Of a stretch of DNA of 64,000 nucleotides, positions 27,751 to 36,610 are shown piece by piece. The stretch's first letter is position 1. Every line of letters begins with the position of its first letter. A model generated the notes under the pieces. It did not search any database. It had not been told where the DNA came from and worked only from the letters and a program-made list of their open reading frames with translations. Position numbers and translations under genes: made by a program. Origin of the DNA: Schleiferiaceae bacterium (GTDB taxonomy: Bacteria > Bacteroidota > Bacteroidia > Flavobacteriales > Schleiferiaceae); NCBI GenBank assembly GCA_018402665.1, contig JAGYIN010000001.1, positions 124,001 through 188,000 on the forward strand, written 5' to 3'.

Positions 27751-28186
27751 ACTATTCTTTTTGACAGTGGTCATTTCCGTGAGCCTCTATTCTTGTGATA
27801 CCACTGAAGAATCGACTTCCACGGTTAAAAAAAGTACATGGTCGCCAAAGATGGATGAGCCAAGCGAATTGGCACAAATCATGCGCGAGCTCCATGAGGA
27901 AGGTTTACAGCGTAAAGCATCGCTCGAAAAAGGTGTACTTTATACTGGAAGTGTAGATAATCTGTTGAAAATGGTTGCTGCAACTCCCACAGAGCCTCAT
28001 ATGAAAGGCCCCGCTTTTGAACCGCATGCTTTGGCATTTAACGCCAGTTACGGTGCCATTCAAGCAGCCACTGCCGTTAAAGAGCAGATTGATGCGCACA
28101 ATAATCTTGTAAAATCTTGTGTGGCGTGCCATACTAATTTTTGTCAGGGACCTATATCACGAATTGAACTGCTCTACATCAACTAA
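27740..28186 (+). CDS. Cytochrome c'-like lipoprotein (C-terminal CxxCH)
   Basis: Lipobox LYSC; helical body; C-terminal KSCVACHTNFC heme-attachment motif. Confidence 0.75.
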   Translation: MLNKLFFLTVVISVSLYSCDTTEESTSTVKKSTWSPKMDEPSELAQIMRELHEEGLQRKASLEKGVLYTGSVDNLLKMVAATPTEPHMKGPAFEPHALAFNASYGAIQAATAVKEQIDAHNNLVKSCVACHTNFCQGPISRIELLYIN

Positions 28187-28839
28187 TGTCGGTAGCTGGT
28201 GAACGTCATATAACCACCTCGAGCGACGGGAGCACCACCATCTGGGTGCCTGGACTGGACGAGCATTACCACAGTATTCATGGCGCGCGAACAGAAAGCC
28301 TACACGTTTTTATCGACGCGGGGCTCAAAGCAACAGCTGCACAATCGGTTCGCATTTTAGAAGTAGGGCTCGGAACGGCCTTGAATGCGCAACTCACCTT
28401 TGAGACTGCGAAAGAATTGGGTGTGGAAGTACAGTACCATGCGATCGAGAAATTCCCAATCACTCCAGAAGAAGCGACGGACCTCGGCGAAGCAGGTATG
28501 CAAGAAGCACTTCCTTTTTTGCTAGCAACCCCCAATATTCCTTTGCAATTGGGAGACTCCTCATTTACCCTATTTGTAGAGGACCTTCGTACGTTCACTG
28601 CAGAACAGGGCACCTATGACCTTATTTACTTTGACGCCTTTGCACCCAGCGCACAACCAGAGCTTTGGTCAGATGCTGTTTTTGAAAACATGTACAAACT
28701 GCTCGCTAAGGGAGGCATACTCACCACCTATTGCGCAAAGGGCGTGGTTAAAAGGTCAATGAAAGCAGCCGGATTTGAAGTGGAAGCGCTGCCTGGTCCC
28801 CCACGTAAACGAGAAATGACACGCGCATGGAAACGGTAA
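28186..28839 (+). CDS. mnmD: tRNA 5-methylaminomethyl-2-thiouridine-forming methyltransferase (MnmD)
   Basis: DGSTTIWVPGLDEHYHSIHGARTES, ILEVGLGTALNA, DLIYFDAFAPSAQPELW, GPPRKREMTRAWK. Confidence 0.93.
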   Translation: MSVAGERHITTSSDGSTTIWVPGLDEHYHSIHGARTESLHVFIDAGLKATAAQSVRILEVGLGTALNAQLTFETAKELGVEVQYHAIEKFPITPEEATDLGEAGMQEALPFLLATPNIPLQLGDSSFTLFVEDLRTFTAEQGTYDLIYFDAFAPSAQPELWSDAVFENMYKLLAKGGILTTYCAKGVVKRSMKAAGFEVEALPGPPRKREMTRAWKR

Positions 28840-29276
28840 AAGCTAAAAAATTCACAGCGCGTTGTTACGCGCTTATTGTGAGTGATACCCGCAGACTTTT
28901 GGTCATGAAAGAACGCTGGCGCGGAGTGGATTTAAACAAACTTCCCGGAGGTGGATTAGAATTGGGCGAAGGATTGTTCGACTGTCTCAACAGAGAGCTC
29001 AACGAGGAGTTTATCCAATTCGAATCTTGCCAATGGTCGCATGTACATACCCCTACTCATTATTTCACATCTCAATTTCGCCCGGACGAGCAATTGCTTT
29101 TAACCTATTTCAAGGCTGTAGCTCCCGTTAACGAACATCGCTGGGTTCTGAATCCAGAGGAGTCGGAAAATTTACTAGGAATAGAATGGCTGGACTTGAG
29201 GAAGGAAAACCGGAATTGGTTCACATTAGAGAGCGATCGTGATGCCTTCGATAAATTGGTAGCCCTCTACGCTTAA
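28827..29276 (+). CDS. NUDIX hydrolase
   Basis: KLPGGGLELGEGLFDCLNRELNEEF Nudix box. Confidence 0.88.
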   Translation: METVKAKKFTARCYALIVSDTRRLLVMKERWRGVDLNKLPGGGLELGEGLFDCLNRELNEEFIQFESCQWSHVHTPTHYFTSQFRPDEQLLLTYFKAVAPVNEHRWVLNPEESENLLGIEWLDLRKENRNWFTLESDRDAFDKLVALYA

Positions 29277-29839
29277 CCCAATCTTCGTTGGACCACTGCG
29301 GCTATCTGAGCGTACAATTGTTGCGGGGTTTTAGTACGCCAATTCAAAGCATCTAATGCACCACCCAACACAAAATACATGTCAAGACTGTAGCTCGATA
29401 GTTCATCCAACACGTGAGGGCGTAGATTAAGAAAAGCCATCCAACCGTCGGGTACCTCTTCCAACCATTCGTCGTAATAATCCGTTTCGTCCGCGTGAAA
29501 ATTTAGAATATTCTCGCCAATGAGAATGAATTTATCAATCCCAACTGGCAACATCTCATCGATCAAATCACGTTTCACCCGCATAATATCATTATGTACA
29601 GCATCATTCCATTCGCCAAAAAATTCAATAACTGCATAACCTATTGCGTAATCGACAAAAAGGATTTTTAGGTAAAGTGTTTCACAACCTATACTGTCCC
29701 ATTGCGGATGTATGACGTGATCAAAAATTTGATCCGTAAAATGTACCTCACTATTGAAGTAACCGTACAACGGACTTTGCGGATCTTCACTTGCTTGATA
29801 CAAATGGCGCCAATTGTAATAGGGTTCTAAAGTGTGCAC
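29273..29839 (-). CDS. Hypothetical protein (188 aa)
   Basis: Coherent ORF with codon usage like its neighbours; no family recognised. Confidence 0.75.
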   Translation of the reverse strand: MHTLEPYYNWRHLYQASEDPQSPLYGYFNSEVHFTDQIFDHVIHPQWDSIGCETLYLKILFVDYAIGYAVIEFFGEWNDAVHNDIMRVKRDLIDEMLPVGIDKFILIGENILNFHADETDYYDEWLEEVPDGWMAFLNLRPHVLDELSSYSLDMYFVLGGALDALNWRTKTPQQLYAQIAAVVQRRLG

Positions 29840-29913
29840 TGAAAAAAAATTAGTGAATATGTACCTAACAAAATTGGCTAAACATTGTTAGTTTTCCAAC
29901 AGAAAATTACCCC

Positions 29914-30819
29914 ATGGCTGTATTTACTATCACCGGCGCAACTGGATCTGTAGGCCGAGCAATCATACAATCGCTCCAAAGTGAATCGCATGAGATACGC
30001 GTACTGAGTACGCGTAAATCTGTTGAGATCAAAGGCGTATCCTCATTTTACTGGAATCCAGCAACTAATCAAATAGATCAAGACGCTTTGATAGGTGCAG
30101 ATTACCTGGTCCATCTTGCGGGCGCCACAGTAAGTAAGCGCTGGACACCTGCTTACAAAAAGCTGATTATGGACAGCCGCGTTGACGGCACGCAGCTTTT
30201 ACTCAGTGCAACGAGCCTGTTGAAAACGCCACTTAAAGCAGTCATTAGTGCCTCCGCTATCGGTTACTACGGTAGCGATTTAGAACGTTTAATGAAGGAA
30301 GAAGATGCACCTGCTGACGACTATCTCGCAGCCGTGACGAAAACGTGGGAATCCTACACAAGGAAATTTGAATCGCCACAAACTAAAAGTATTCAGCTTC
30401 GAATAGGCATTGTTCTAGATCGTGGCGCCGGGGTCTTAGGTCAATTAGAACCGCTGGTAAAATATGGACTTGCAGCGCCCCTAGGTTCCGGTAAACAGTG
30501 GAGCAGTTGGATTCACGTTGAGGATCTCGCTCGAATGTTTGTTTATGCAGCAACACAATCCTTAGCGAGCGGTGCTTACAATGCCGTAGCACCAGCTCCT
30601 GTGACAAACAAACAACTCACCAAAGCCCTTTGCCGCGTGAACAAGCGACTAATGCTTCCCATTGGTGTCCCCACTTTCGTATTAAAAGTAATGCTTGGAC
30701 AGATGGCAACACTCGCTTTAATGAGTCAAAAAGTCAGTGCTGATAAAATAGTAGCCACCGGCTTTTCGTTTATGTACGAATCGGTTGAAAAGGCGTTCAA
30801 AGCCCTATACGAACATTAA
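29914..30819 (+). CDS. TIGR01777-type NAD-dependent epimerase
   Basis: ITGATGSVGRAIIQSL, VHLAGATVSKRWTPAYKKLIMDSRVDGT, ISASAIGYYG. Confidence 0.93.
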   Translation: MAVFTITGATGSVGRAIIQSLQSESHEIRVLSTRKSVEIKGVSSFYWNPATNQIDQDALIGADYLVHLAGATVSKRWTPAYKKLIMDSRVDGTQLLLSATSLLKTPLKAVISASAIGYYGSDLERLMKEEDAPADDYLAAVTKTWESYTRKFESPQTKSIQLRIGIVLDRGAGVLGQLEPLVKYGLAAPLGSGKQWSSWIHVEDLARMFVYAATQSLASGAYNAVAPAPVTNKQLTKALCRVNKRLMLPIGVPTFVLKVMLGQMATLALMSQKVSADKIVATGFSFMYESVEKAFKALYEH

Positions 30820-30822
30820 AAA

Positions 30823-30849
30823 ACCCCGACCTGTGCAGGACCGGGGCTT
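30823..30849. terminator. Intrinsic terminator
   Basis: CCCCGaCCTGtgCAGGaCCGGGG flanked by A and T runs. Confidence 0.65.
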
Positions 30850-30875
30850 TGCCCTAAACTTATGATAGGGATAGT

Positions 30876-31541
30876 TTAAGCCTTCGTTGCCGATACGTTG
30901 ATCGTTAATTCAATGCTATGGTCGATCAAATCTTCTTTCAAAGTTTCTGCGATTGTTGCGTCCTCGCTGTCGTGAAATTTAACATCCCACTTCGTACGGT
31001 CGATTGAGAAGGTAGGAGCAGTAAAGCGTAACGATCCCTCTTCAACTGTTACATTCGCTGGAAATTCAATACTATTTGTAATGCCACGGATGGTTAAGTT
31101 ACCAACTACTACGAATGGTGCAACATCTGTTGCCTCTTCACGTACTTCAACGATTTCGAATACCGCTGTTGGAAAGCTATCTACAAAAAAGAAATCTGGT
31201 GACTTCAGGTGACCTTCTAAATAGCCGCGTTTGCCTTCATCTTCAAGATCTTCGTTTGCGATAGAATTCATGTCGATAGTGATCGTACCGCCTACAAGCT
31301 GATCTCCAGCAACTGCAAAAGCACCCGATTGTACATCGATTGTACCCAAATGCTCAGAAGCAACATAAGATTTGAATCCACGCCACTTTAAGTAAGCGCC
31401 TTCTTCAATGGTATACGCTGTTGCCTCAGCAACTGCCTGTACTTCTTGTGCTTCGCCAGTTAACGCTTCATCAGCTTTTGAACCGTTTGAACAGCTTACA
31501 GCTACGATTGCTGCCGCCGCTAAAATTGCAATTTTCTTCAT
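30876..31541 (-). CDS. YceI family lipoprotein
   Basis: Lipobox VSCSNG; LKWRGFKSYVASEHLGTIDVQSG, GNLTIRGITNSIEFPANV, FSIDRTKWDVKF. Confidence 0.92.
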   Translation of the reverse strand: MKKIAILAAAAIVAVSCSNGSKADEALTGEAQEVQAVAEATAYTIEEGAYLKWRGFKSYVASEHLGTIDVQSGAFAVAGDQLVGGTITIDMNSIANEDLEDEGKRGYLEGHLKSPDFFFVDSFPTAVFEIVEVREEATDVAPFVVVGNLTIRGITNSIEFPANVTVEEGSLRFTAPTFSIDRTKWDVKFHDSEDATIAETLKEDLIDHSIELTINVSATKA

Positions 31542-31645
31542 TTTTTGTCTATTCTTAATTAAGTTGTGCGAAGATAACGAAGCAGCGACTTAATTGTTTA
31601 AACAACTATCTAAATATTTTTTCAACCTTAAATAAGGTATGCACA

Positions 31646-32815
31646 CTACGAAAAGTGCTTTTTACGAAGGCGAATTGCCAAAACACTGACAATCAAAGTT
31701 ATAGTTCCAGCTAACAGGTAAGGATAGGTATAATGAAAGCCATAGGCTGCACCACCAACGGCCGGGCCTACCACCCGGGCTAATGAACCTACACTCTGGT
31801 TCGTTCCTAAGATTTTACCCTGGGCATCCTTAGGTGCAAAACTGCTCAATAATGAGCTCACCGTAGGGGTCAGGAGCGCATTCCCTAACGAGAGTAAGGT
31901 CAAACAAAACAGTTCAAGGCCAAATAAATCGGTAGGGACAAAAGGCATAGCGAAGAGCCCCAAGGCCACTAAAACGGTACCGGATGCTAATAAATTATGC
32001 TCGCCAAACCAGGTATTAAATTTCCCGATCAGACCGCCCTGAATGATCACAGCCAATAAACCGATATAGGCGAATGTATAACCGATGTGCATTTCTGATA
32101 AACCGAAATGCTCCGCCCACAATAACGTTGAGGTGATTTGCATCATACTGAACCCGAGGATGTAAACAAAGTTTATCGTAAACAATGCGCTCACTTCAGG
32201 AGTCGATTTGAAGCGGATAATGTCTTTGAATGGGTTCGGAAATAATTGGCTTTGTGTGGATTTCTCTTTTAAAGTTTCACCTAGGAAGAACCACGCTAAG
32301 ATGAAGTTCAAAGCGCTCAAACTGGCCGCAAAATACCCCACTCCGGCCACCCCAAAATATTCGTTTAAAATCCCGCCTAAAGAAGGCCCAAAAATAAATC
32401 CAAGACCAAAGGCGGCACCAATAATACCAAATGCCTTCGTCCGATTTTCCTGGGGTACCACATCACTTATATAGGCTTGTGCCACGCTTAAGTTTGCAGC
32501 GCCAAATCCTTTCATGAGACGCGTCACAAACAGGAGCCATAACACTGTCGCGTTCGCAAAAAGAATGTAGGCCACCATCATGATTAAAATACTCGTGAGC
32601 ATTACTGGTCGTCGCCCGAAGCGGTCGCTCAATCCCCCCCAAAAGCTAGCGAACAGAAACTGCATGATACTAAAGGAGGTTCCTAATAGCCCAACCATCG
32701 CATCCGTTGCACCCAAATCTTTAGCATAAATGGGTAAGATGGGAATGATCAGCCCAAACCCCATCAGATCGAGAAATATGGTTAAAAAAAGTACCGCTAA
32801 CGCCTTATTTTTCAT
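31646..32815 (-). CDS. MFS transporter, TetA/DHA1-like
   Basis: LTIFLDLMGFGLIIPILPIYAKDLGA, GGLSDRFGRRPVMLTS; 12 TM-like segments. Confidence 0.92.
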   Translation of the reverse strand: MKNKALAVLFLTIFLDLMGFGLIIPILPIYAKDLGATDAMVGLLGTSFSIMQFLFASFWGGLSDRFGRRPVMLTSILIMMVAYILFANATVLWLLFVTRLMKGFGAANLSVAQAYISDVVPQENRTKAFGIIGAAFGLGFIFGPSLGGILNEYFGVAGVGYFAASLSALNFILAWFFLGETLKEKSTQSQLFPNPFKDIIRFKSTPEVSALFTINFVYILGFSMMQITSTLLWAEHFGLSEMHIGYTFAYIGLLAVIIQGGLIGKFNTWFGEHNLLASGTVLVALGLFAMPFVPTDLFGLELFCLTLLSLGNALLTPTVSSLLSSFAPKDAQGKILGTNQSVGSLARVVGPAVGGAAYGFHYTYPYLLAGTITLIVSVLAIRLRKKHFS

Positions 32816-33767
32816 CCTTTTTGGGCGCTAGAGATTTCACTTTAATACCGCTTTGCTTGATGCTGTACTGATACAATTCACGCGCCGCGTAGACTTTTGA
32901 GAATACCGCCTTCGCTTCTTCCTCAAACCTCGTCTTATCCGTATAACGCGCACTATAGTGACCTATGAGTAAATGCTTAGCCCTAGCCTCTTTTGCTACC
33001 GTTGCTGCCTGTACTGCAGTACTGTGCATGGTTTGTTTAGCACGTGCTTTCTTATCCTCACAAAACGTGCTTTCATGATAGAGCACATCTACCCCTTCGA
33101 CATAACCAGCAGTATCTTGCGTGTACATCGTATCTGAAGCGAATGCATAGGACAATGGTTGGGGCGGGTCAAGGGTCAGCGCTCCATTCGGAATTTCCTT
33201 TCCTTCATCACTGATCCAATTTTTCCCTTCCTTAATCCAATGATAGTCGCACACAGGGATTCCATAGGCATCTGCCGCAGGCTTGTTCAGCGTACGTTTT
33301 AACGCCTTTTCTTTAAAAAGAAAGCCCGTGGTTGCTATCCTATGTTTTAATGGAAAACTAGAGATGGTATACGCGTCTGTTTCTACCAATACTTGAGGTA
33401 CTTTGTGTTGGGTAACAACGAAATGCATGGAGTACGAAGTGAAGGTACCGGCTGCACGGAACTGTGTCAAAACAATCTCCTTTAATTTAGGCGGCCCATA
33501 AATCGTCAATGGTGCAGTTCGTCCTAACAAATGGAAGGTACTTAAGAGTCCTACAAGTCCAAAAAAATGATCCCCGTGGAGATGAGAAATGAAGATGTGA
33601 TTGATTCTCGAAAACTTTGTCTTCGCTCTACGAAGTTGCTTCTGAGTACCTTCTCCACAATCAATCAAAAAATAATGCTCACGCATTTTAAGCAACTGCG
33701 CGGTGGTATACTGATTTGATGTGGGCGTTGCGCTTGCTGCCCCCAAAATGATCAAATCAAGCCCCAT
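32805..33767 (-). CDS. rnz: Ribonuclease Z
   Basis: LGAASATPTSNQYTTAQLL, HLHGDHFFGLVGLLSTFHLLGR, LYHESTFCEDKKARAKQTMHSTAVQAA. Confidence 0.95.
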   Translation of the reverse strand: MGLDLIILGAASATPTSNQYTTAQLLKMREHYFLIDCGEGTQKQLRRAKTKFSRINHIFISHLHGDHFFGLVGLLSTFHLLGRTAPLTIYGPPKLKEIVLTQFRAAGTFTSYSMHFVVTQHKVPQVLVETDAYTISSFPLKHRIATTGFLFKEKALKRTLNKPAADAYGIPVCDYHWIKEGKNWISDEGKEIPNGALTLDPPQPLSYAFASDTMYTQDTAGYVEGVDVLYHESTFCEDKKARAKQTMHSTAVQAATVAKEARAKHLLIGHYSARYTDKTRFEEEAKAVFSKVYAARELYQYSIKQSGIKVKSLAPKKDEK

Positions 33768-33769
33768 AT

Positions 33770-34708
33770 TTAGGACTTACTTAATTTGCGCTTCTCTGCA
33801 AGTAAGTACAATACTGCCATACGAACCGCAACACCGTTTTGAACCTGATCTAAAATGATAGAATGCTCGCTATCCGCAACTTCTGATGTAATCTCTACAC
33901 CTCTATTGATTGGTCCCGGGTGCATCACCACAATCGGTTTTTCTAAAGCGTCCAGATGGTCCATAGTCAAACCGTATTGAGCACGGTATTCAGCAATGGA
34001 GGGAAAGTACTTTATGTCTTGACGCTCGTGCTGAACACGCAGCATATTTGCCACATCACACCACTCTATGGCGGTCTGAAGATTGTGTTCAACTTTCACA
34101 CCTAGGGTATGCATGTATTTAGGCACGAGCGTCGTTGGCCCACAGACCATGACCTCAGCACCCATTTTCTTCAACAATAGCACATTTGACAATGCTACTC
34201 GGCTGTGCACGATATCGCCAACAATGGCCACTTTAGTTCCTTCTAAGGTTCCCACTGCCTCACGAATAGAGAAGGCATCGAGCAAGGCTTGCGTTGGATG
34301 TTCGTGCGCACCATCTCCTGCATTAACGATGGAAGCATCGACGTGCTGCGCAAGAAACTCACCCGCACCTGGATTAGGATGTCGCATGACCACCATATCT
34401 ACTTTCATAGACAGGATGTTATTTACGGTATCTACCAGTGTCTCGCCTTTCTTAACGGAGGAAGAGGCGGCAGAAAAATTCACAACATCAGCACTTAATC
34501 GCTTTTCAGCCAATTCGAAACTCAGTCGTGTGCGCGTTGAATTTTCGAAAAATAAGTTGGCAACGGTGATATCACGTAGCGTAGGAACTTTTTTAATAGG
34601 TCGATTAATAACCTCTTTAAACTGTATTGCCGTATCGAGAATGAGCTGGATGTCCTCTGGATTGAGGTGCTTAATTCCCAGCAAGTGATTCACAGATAAT
34701 TCGCTCAT
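33770..34708 (-). CDS. pyrB: Aspartate carbamoyltransferase catalytic subunit
   Basis: FFENSTRTRLSFELAEKRL, GDGAHEHPTQALLDAFSI, MHPGPINRGVEI. Confidence 0.97.
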   Translation of the reverse strand: MSELSVNHLLGIKHLNPEDIQLILDTAIQFKEVINRPIKKVPTLRDITVANLFFENSTRTRLSFELAEKRLSADVVNFSAASSSVKKGETLVDTVNNILSMKVDMVVMRHPNPGAGEFLAQHVDASIVNAGDGAHEHPTQALLDAFSIREAVGTLEGTKVAIVGDIVHSRVALSNVLLLKKMGAEVMVCGPTTLVPKYMHTLGVKVEHNLQTAIEWCDVANMLRVQHERQDIKYFPSIAEYRAQYGLTMDHLDALEKPIVVMHPGPINRGVEITSEVADSEHSIILDQVQNGVAVRMAVLYLLAEKRKLSKS

Positions 34709-35250
34709 TATTCGGGATCAGTTAGTAGTACTGCATCTCTCCCATCAACTTCTTCCCATAGTACTTCTACACGCTGCGAAGCAATGGAGTCGACCTGACG
34801 GCCTTTGTAATCTGGTTGTATTGGGAGGTCACGCGAAAATCTTCGATCAATCAACGTGAGTAATTCCATTTTTGATGGTCTTCCGTAGCTCAGAATTGCA
34901 TCCATGGCTGCACGGACACTGCGACCGGTGTAGAGCACATCATCGATAAAGACGACTTTTTGATCCTCTACGAGATGATCTATGCGTGTTTTATTGGGCT
35001 GCAAGTGACCTGGGCGACGTCTAAAATCATCTCTGAAAAACGTAATGTCCAAGACCCCTGTACGCACACCATTTACACCATAAGTGCCTTCTAAAAGCTT
35101 CACGAGACGCTCTAGAACTTGTGCACCGCGCGGTTGCATTCCTATGAGAATGGAATTTGAGAAATCGCCATGATTTTCAATCAACTTACAGCACAGGCGG
35201 TTTAGCGCTATGTTCAGTACTCTGGCGTCAATGATTTCCCTTTTACTCAT
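34708..35250 (-). CDS. pyrR: Bifunctional pyr operon regulator / uracil phosphoribosyltransferase PyrR
   Basis: LIGMQPRGAQVLERL, VFIDDVLYTGRSVRAAMDAI, LIDRRFSRDLPIQPDYKGRQVDS. Confidence 0.95.
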   Translation of the reverse strand: MSKREIIDARVLNIALNRLCCKLIENHGDFSNSILIGMQPRGAQVLERLVKLLEGTYGVNGVRTGVLDITFFRDDFRRRPGHLQPNKTRIDHLVEDQKVVFIDDVLYTGRSVRAAMDAILSYGRPSKMELLTLIDRRFSRDLPIQPDYKGRQVDSIASQRVEVLWEEVDGRDAVLLTDPE

Positions 35251-35266
35251 GCTGCAAATTTACTCA

Positions 35267-36607
35267 TTAATACTTAGCTAGCGTAGCCTCCAAATCAATA
35301 CCTCCAAAATTTCCGCTACTCATAAGCGCCATAGCTTTGATGTTCGCTGGATCTTCAAGAGCCAATTGAAGCGATTCTGAAGAATCAAAGACGCGAACCC
35401 CAGCTCCAAAAGCTGCCGCTACATCTGCCTTACTAAGCGCGGGAAGTTTTTTGTGCGCAACTGCATTGGGACTGAAATAGACCCATGCCTCATCCGCAGC
35501 ATCCATAGTGCCCTGGTATTGCGGTAAAAATTCTGGATTTAAACTACTGAACGTGTGCAATTCTAGAACTGCACGTACCGCTCCAAACTGCTCTTTCAAG
35601 GCTTTGACACTGGCCTCAACTTTACTAGGTGCATGTGCAAAATCCCGGAAGACTTTGGCTTGGTCTCCGGATTTAAAAACCTCCATACGATTTTGTGCAC
35701 CTGTAAAACTTAAGATTGCATCATAAAATGCATCTTCCTGAACACCCATTTCTAAACAAATCCAGCGCGCAGCCTCTAGATTACTGAGGTTATGTTCCCC
35801 GAAGATCTGTAGCGGCATCATGCCCTCCTCCGTTTCAATAAAGGTCTGACCGTCAAGGATCTCAAAACGAGGCAGGTGGTAGCTGAATGTTTTAACTGGA
35901 GCGCTGGTTTCCTCTACGAGTTTGACCAATTCCAGATCGCGCTCATTGTAAATTAATGCGCCACCTGGCTCGATCGTTTCGAGGTATTTTCGGAATTGGT
36001 CCACGTAGGACTCAAAAGTTGGGAACACGTTAATGTGATCCCATGCGATACCGGTGATGACGGTGATGTTTGGACGGTACAAGTGAAACTTTGGTCGGCG
36101 GTCAATAGGTGAGCTCAAATACTCATCTCCCTCCATGACCATAAATTCACTACCACTCTCCAATTCTACCATGCAGTCAAAACCCTCAAGTTGAGCACCT
36201 ACCATATAATTTGTGGGCTGTCCTACATGATTCATCACGTGGAGTACCATTGCGGTAGTTGTCGTTTTTCCATGCGAACCGGCGATGACCACACGCGTCA
36301 TGGATTTGCTAATTTCATAAAGAAATTCAGGGTACGAGAAAATGGGCAACTCCAATTCCTGTGCGCGGGCCAATTCCGGATTATCCTCACGTGCATGCAT
36401 GCCCAAAATAATGGCATCGAGTCCCTCGTGAACCTTTTCTGGATACCAACCTTCAATCTCTGGCAACAACCCTTTTAGCGCGAGTCGTCCTCGCGAAGGC
36501 TCAAAAATTTGATCGTCTGAACCCGTGATGCTATGTCCCCCATTGTGAAGCGCGATGGCCAAATTATGCATGGCACTGCCTCCAATGGCTATGAAATGAA
36601 TATTCAT
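35267..36607 (-). CDS. mpl: Mur ligase family protein, Mpl type (UDP-MurNAc:tripeptide ligase)
   Basis: HFIAIGGSAMHNLAIALHNGGHSITGSD, VIAGSHGKTTTTAMVLHVM, ITGIAWDHINVFPT, HAPSKVEASVKALK. Confidence 0.9.
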   Translation of the reverse strand: MNIHFIAIGGSAMHNLAIALHNGGHSITGSDDQIFEPSRGRLALKGLLPEIEGWYPEKVHEGLDAIILGMHAREDNPELARAQELELPIFSYPEFLYEISKSMTRVVIAGSHGKTTTTAMVLHVMNHVGQPTNYMVGAQLEGFDCMVELESGSEFMVMEGDEYLSSPIDRRPKFHLYRPNITVITGIAWDHINVFPTFESYVDQFRKYLETIEPGGALIYNERDLELVKLVEETSAPVKTFSYHLPRFEILDGQTFIETEEGMMPLQIFGEHNLSNLEAARWICLEMGVQEDAFYDAILSFTGAQNRMEVFKSGDQAKVFRDFAHAPSKVEASVKALKEQFGAVRAVLELHTFSSLNPEFLPQYQGTMDAADEAWVYFSPNAVAHKKLPALSKADVAAAFGAGVRVFDSSESLQLALEDPANIKAMALMSSGNFGGIDLEATLAKY

Positions 36608-36610
36608 GTA

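Noticed and set aside
34083-34688. 201-aa ORF antisense to pyrB
   Set aside because: Mirror frame of a confident pyrB; low-complexity Ser/Thr/Cys-rich translation, no independent signal.
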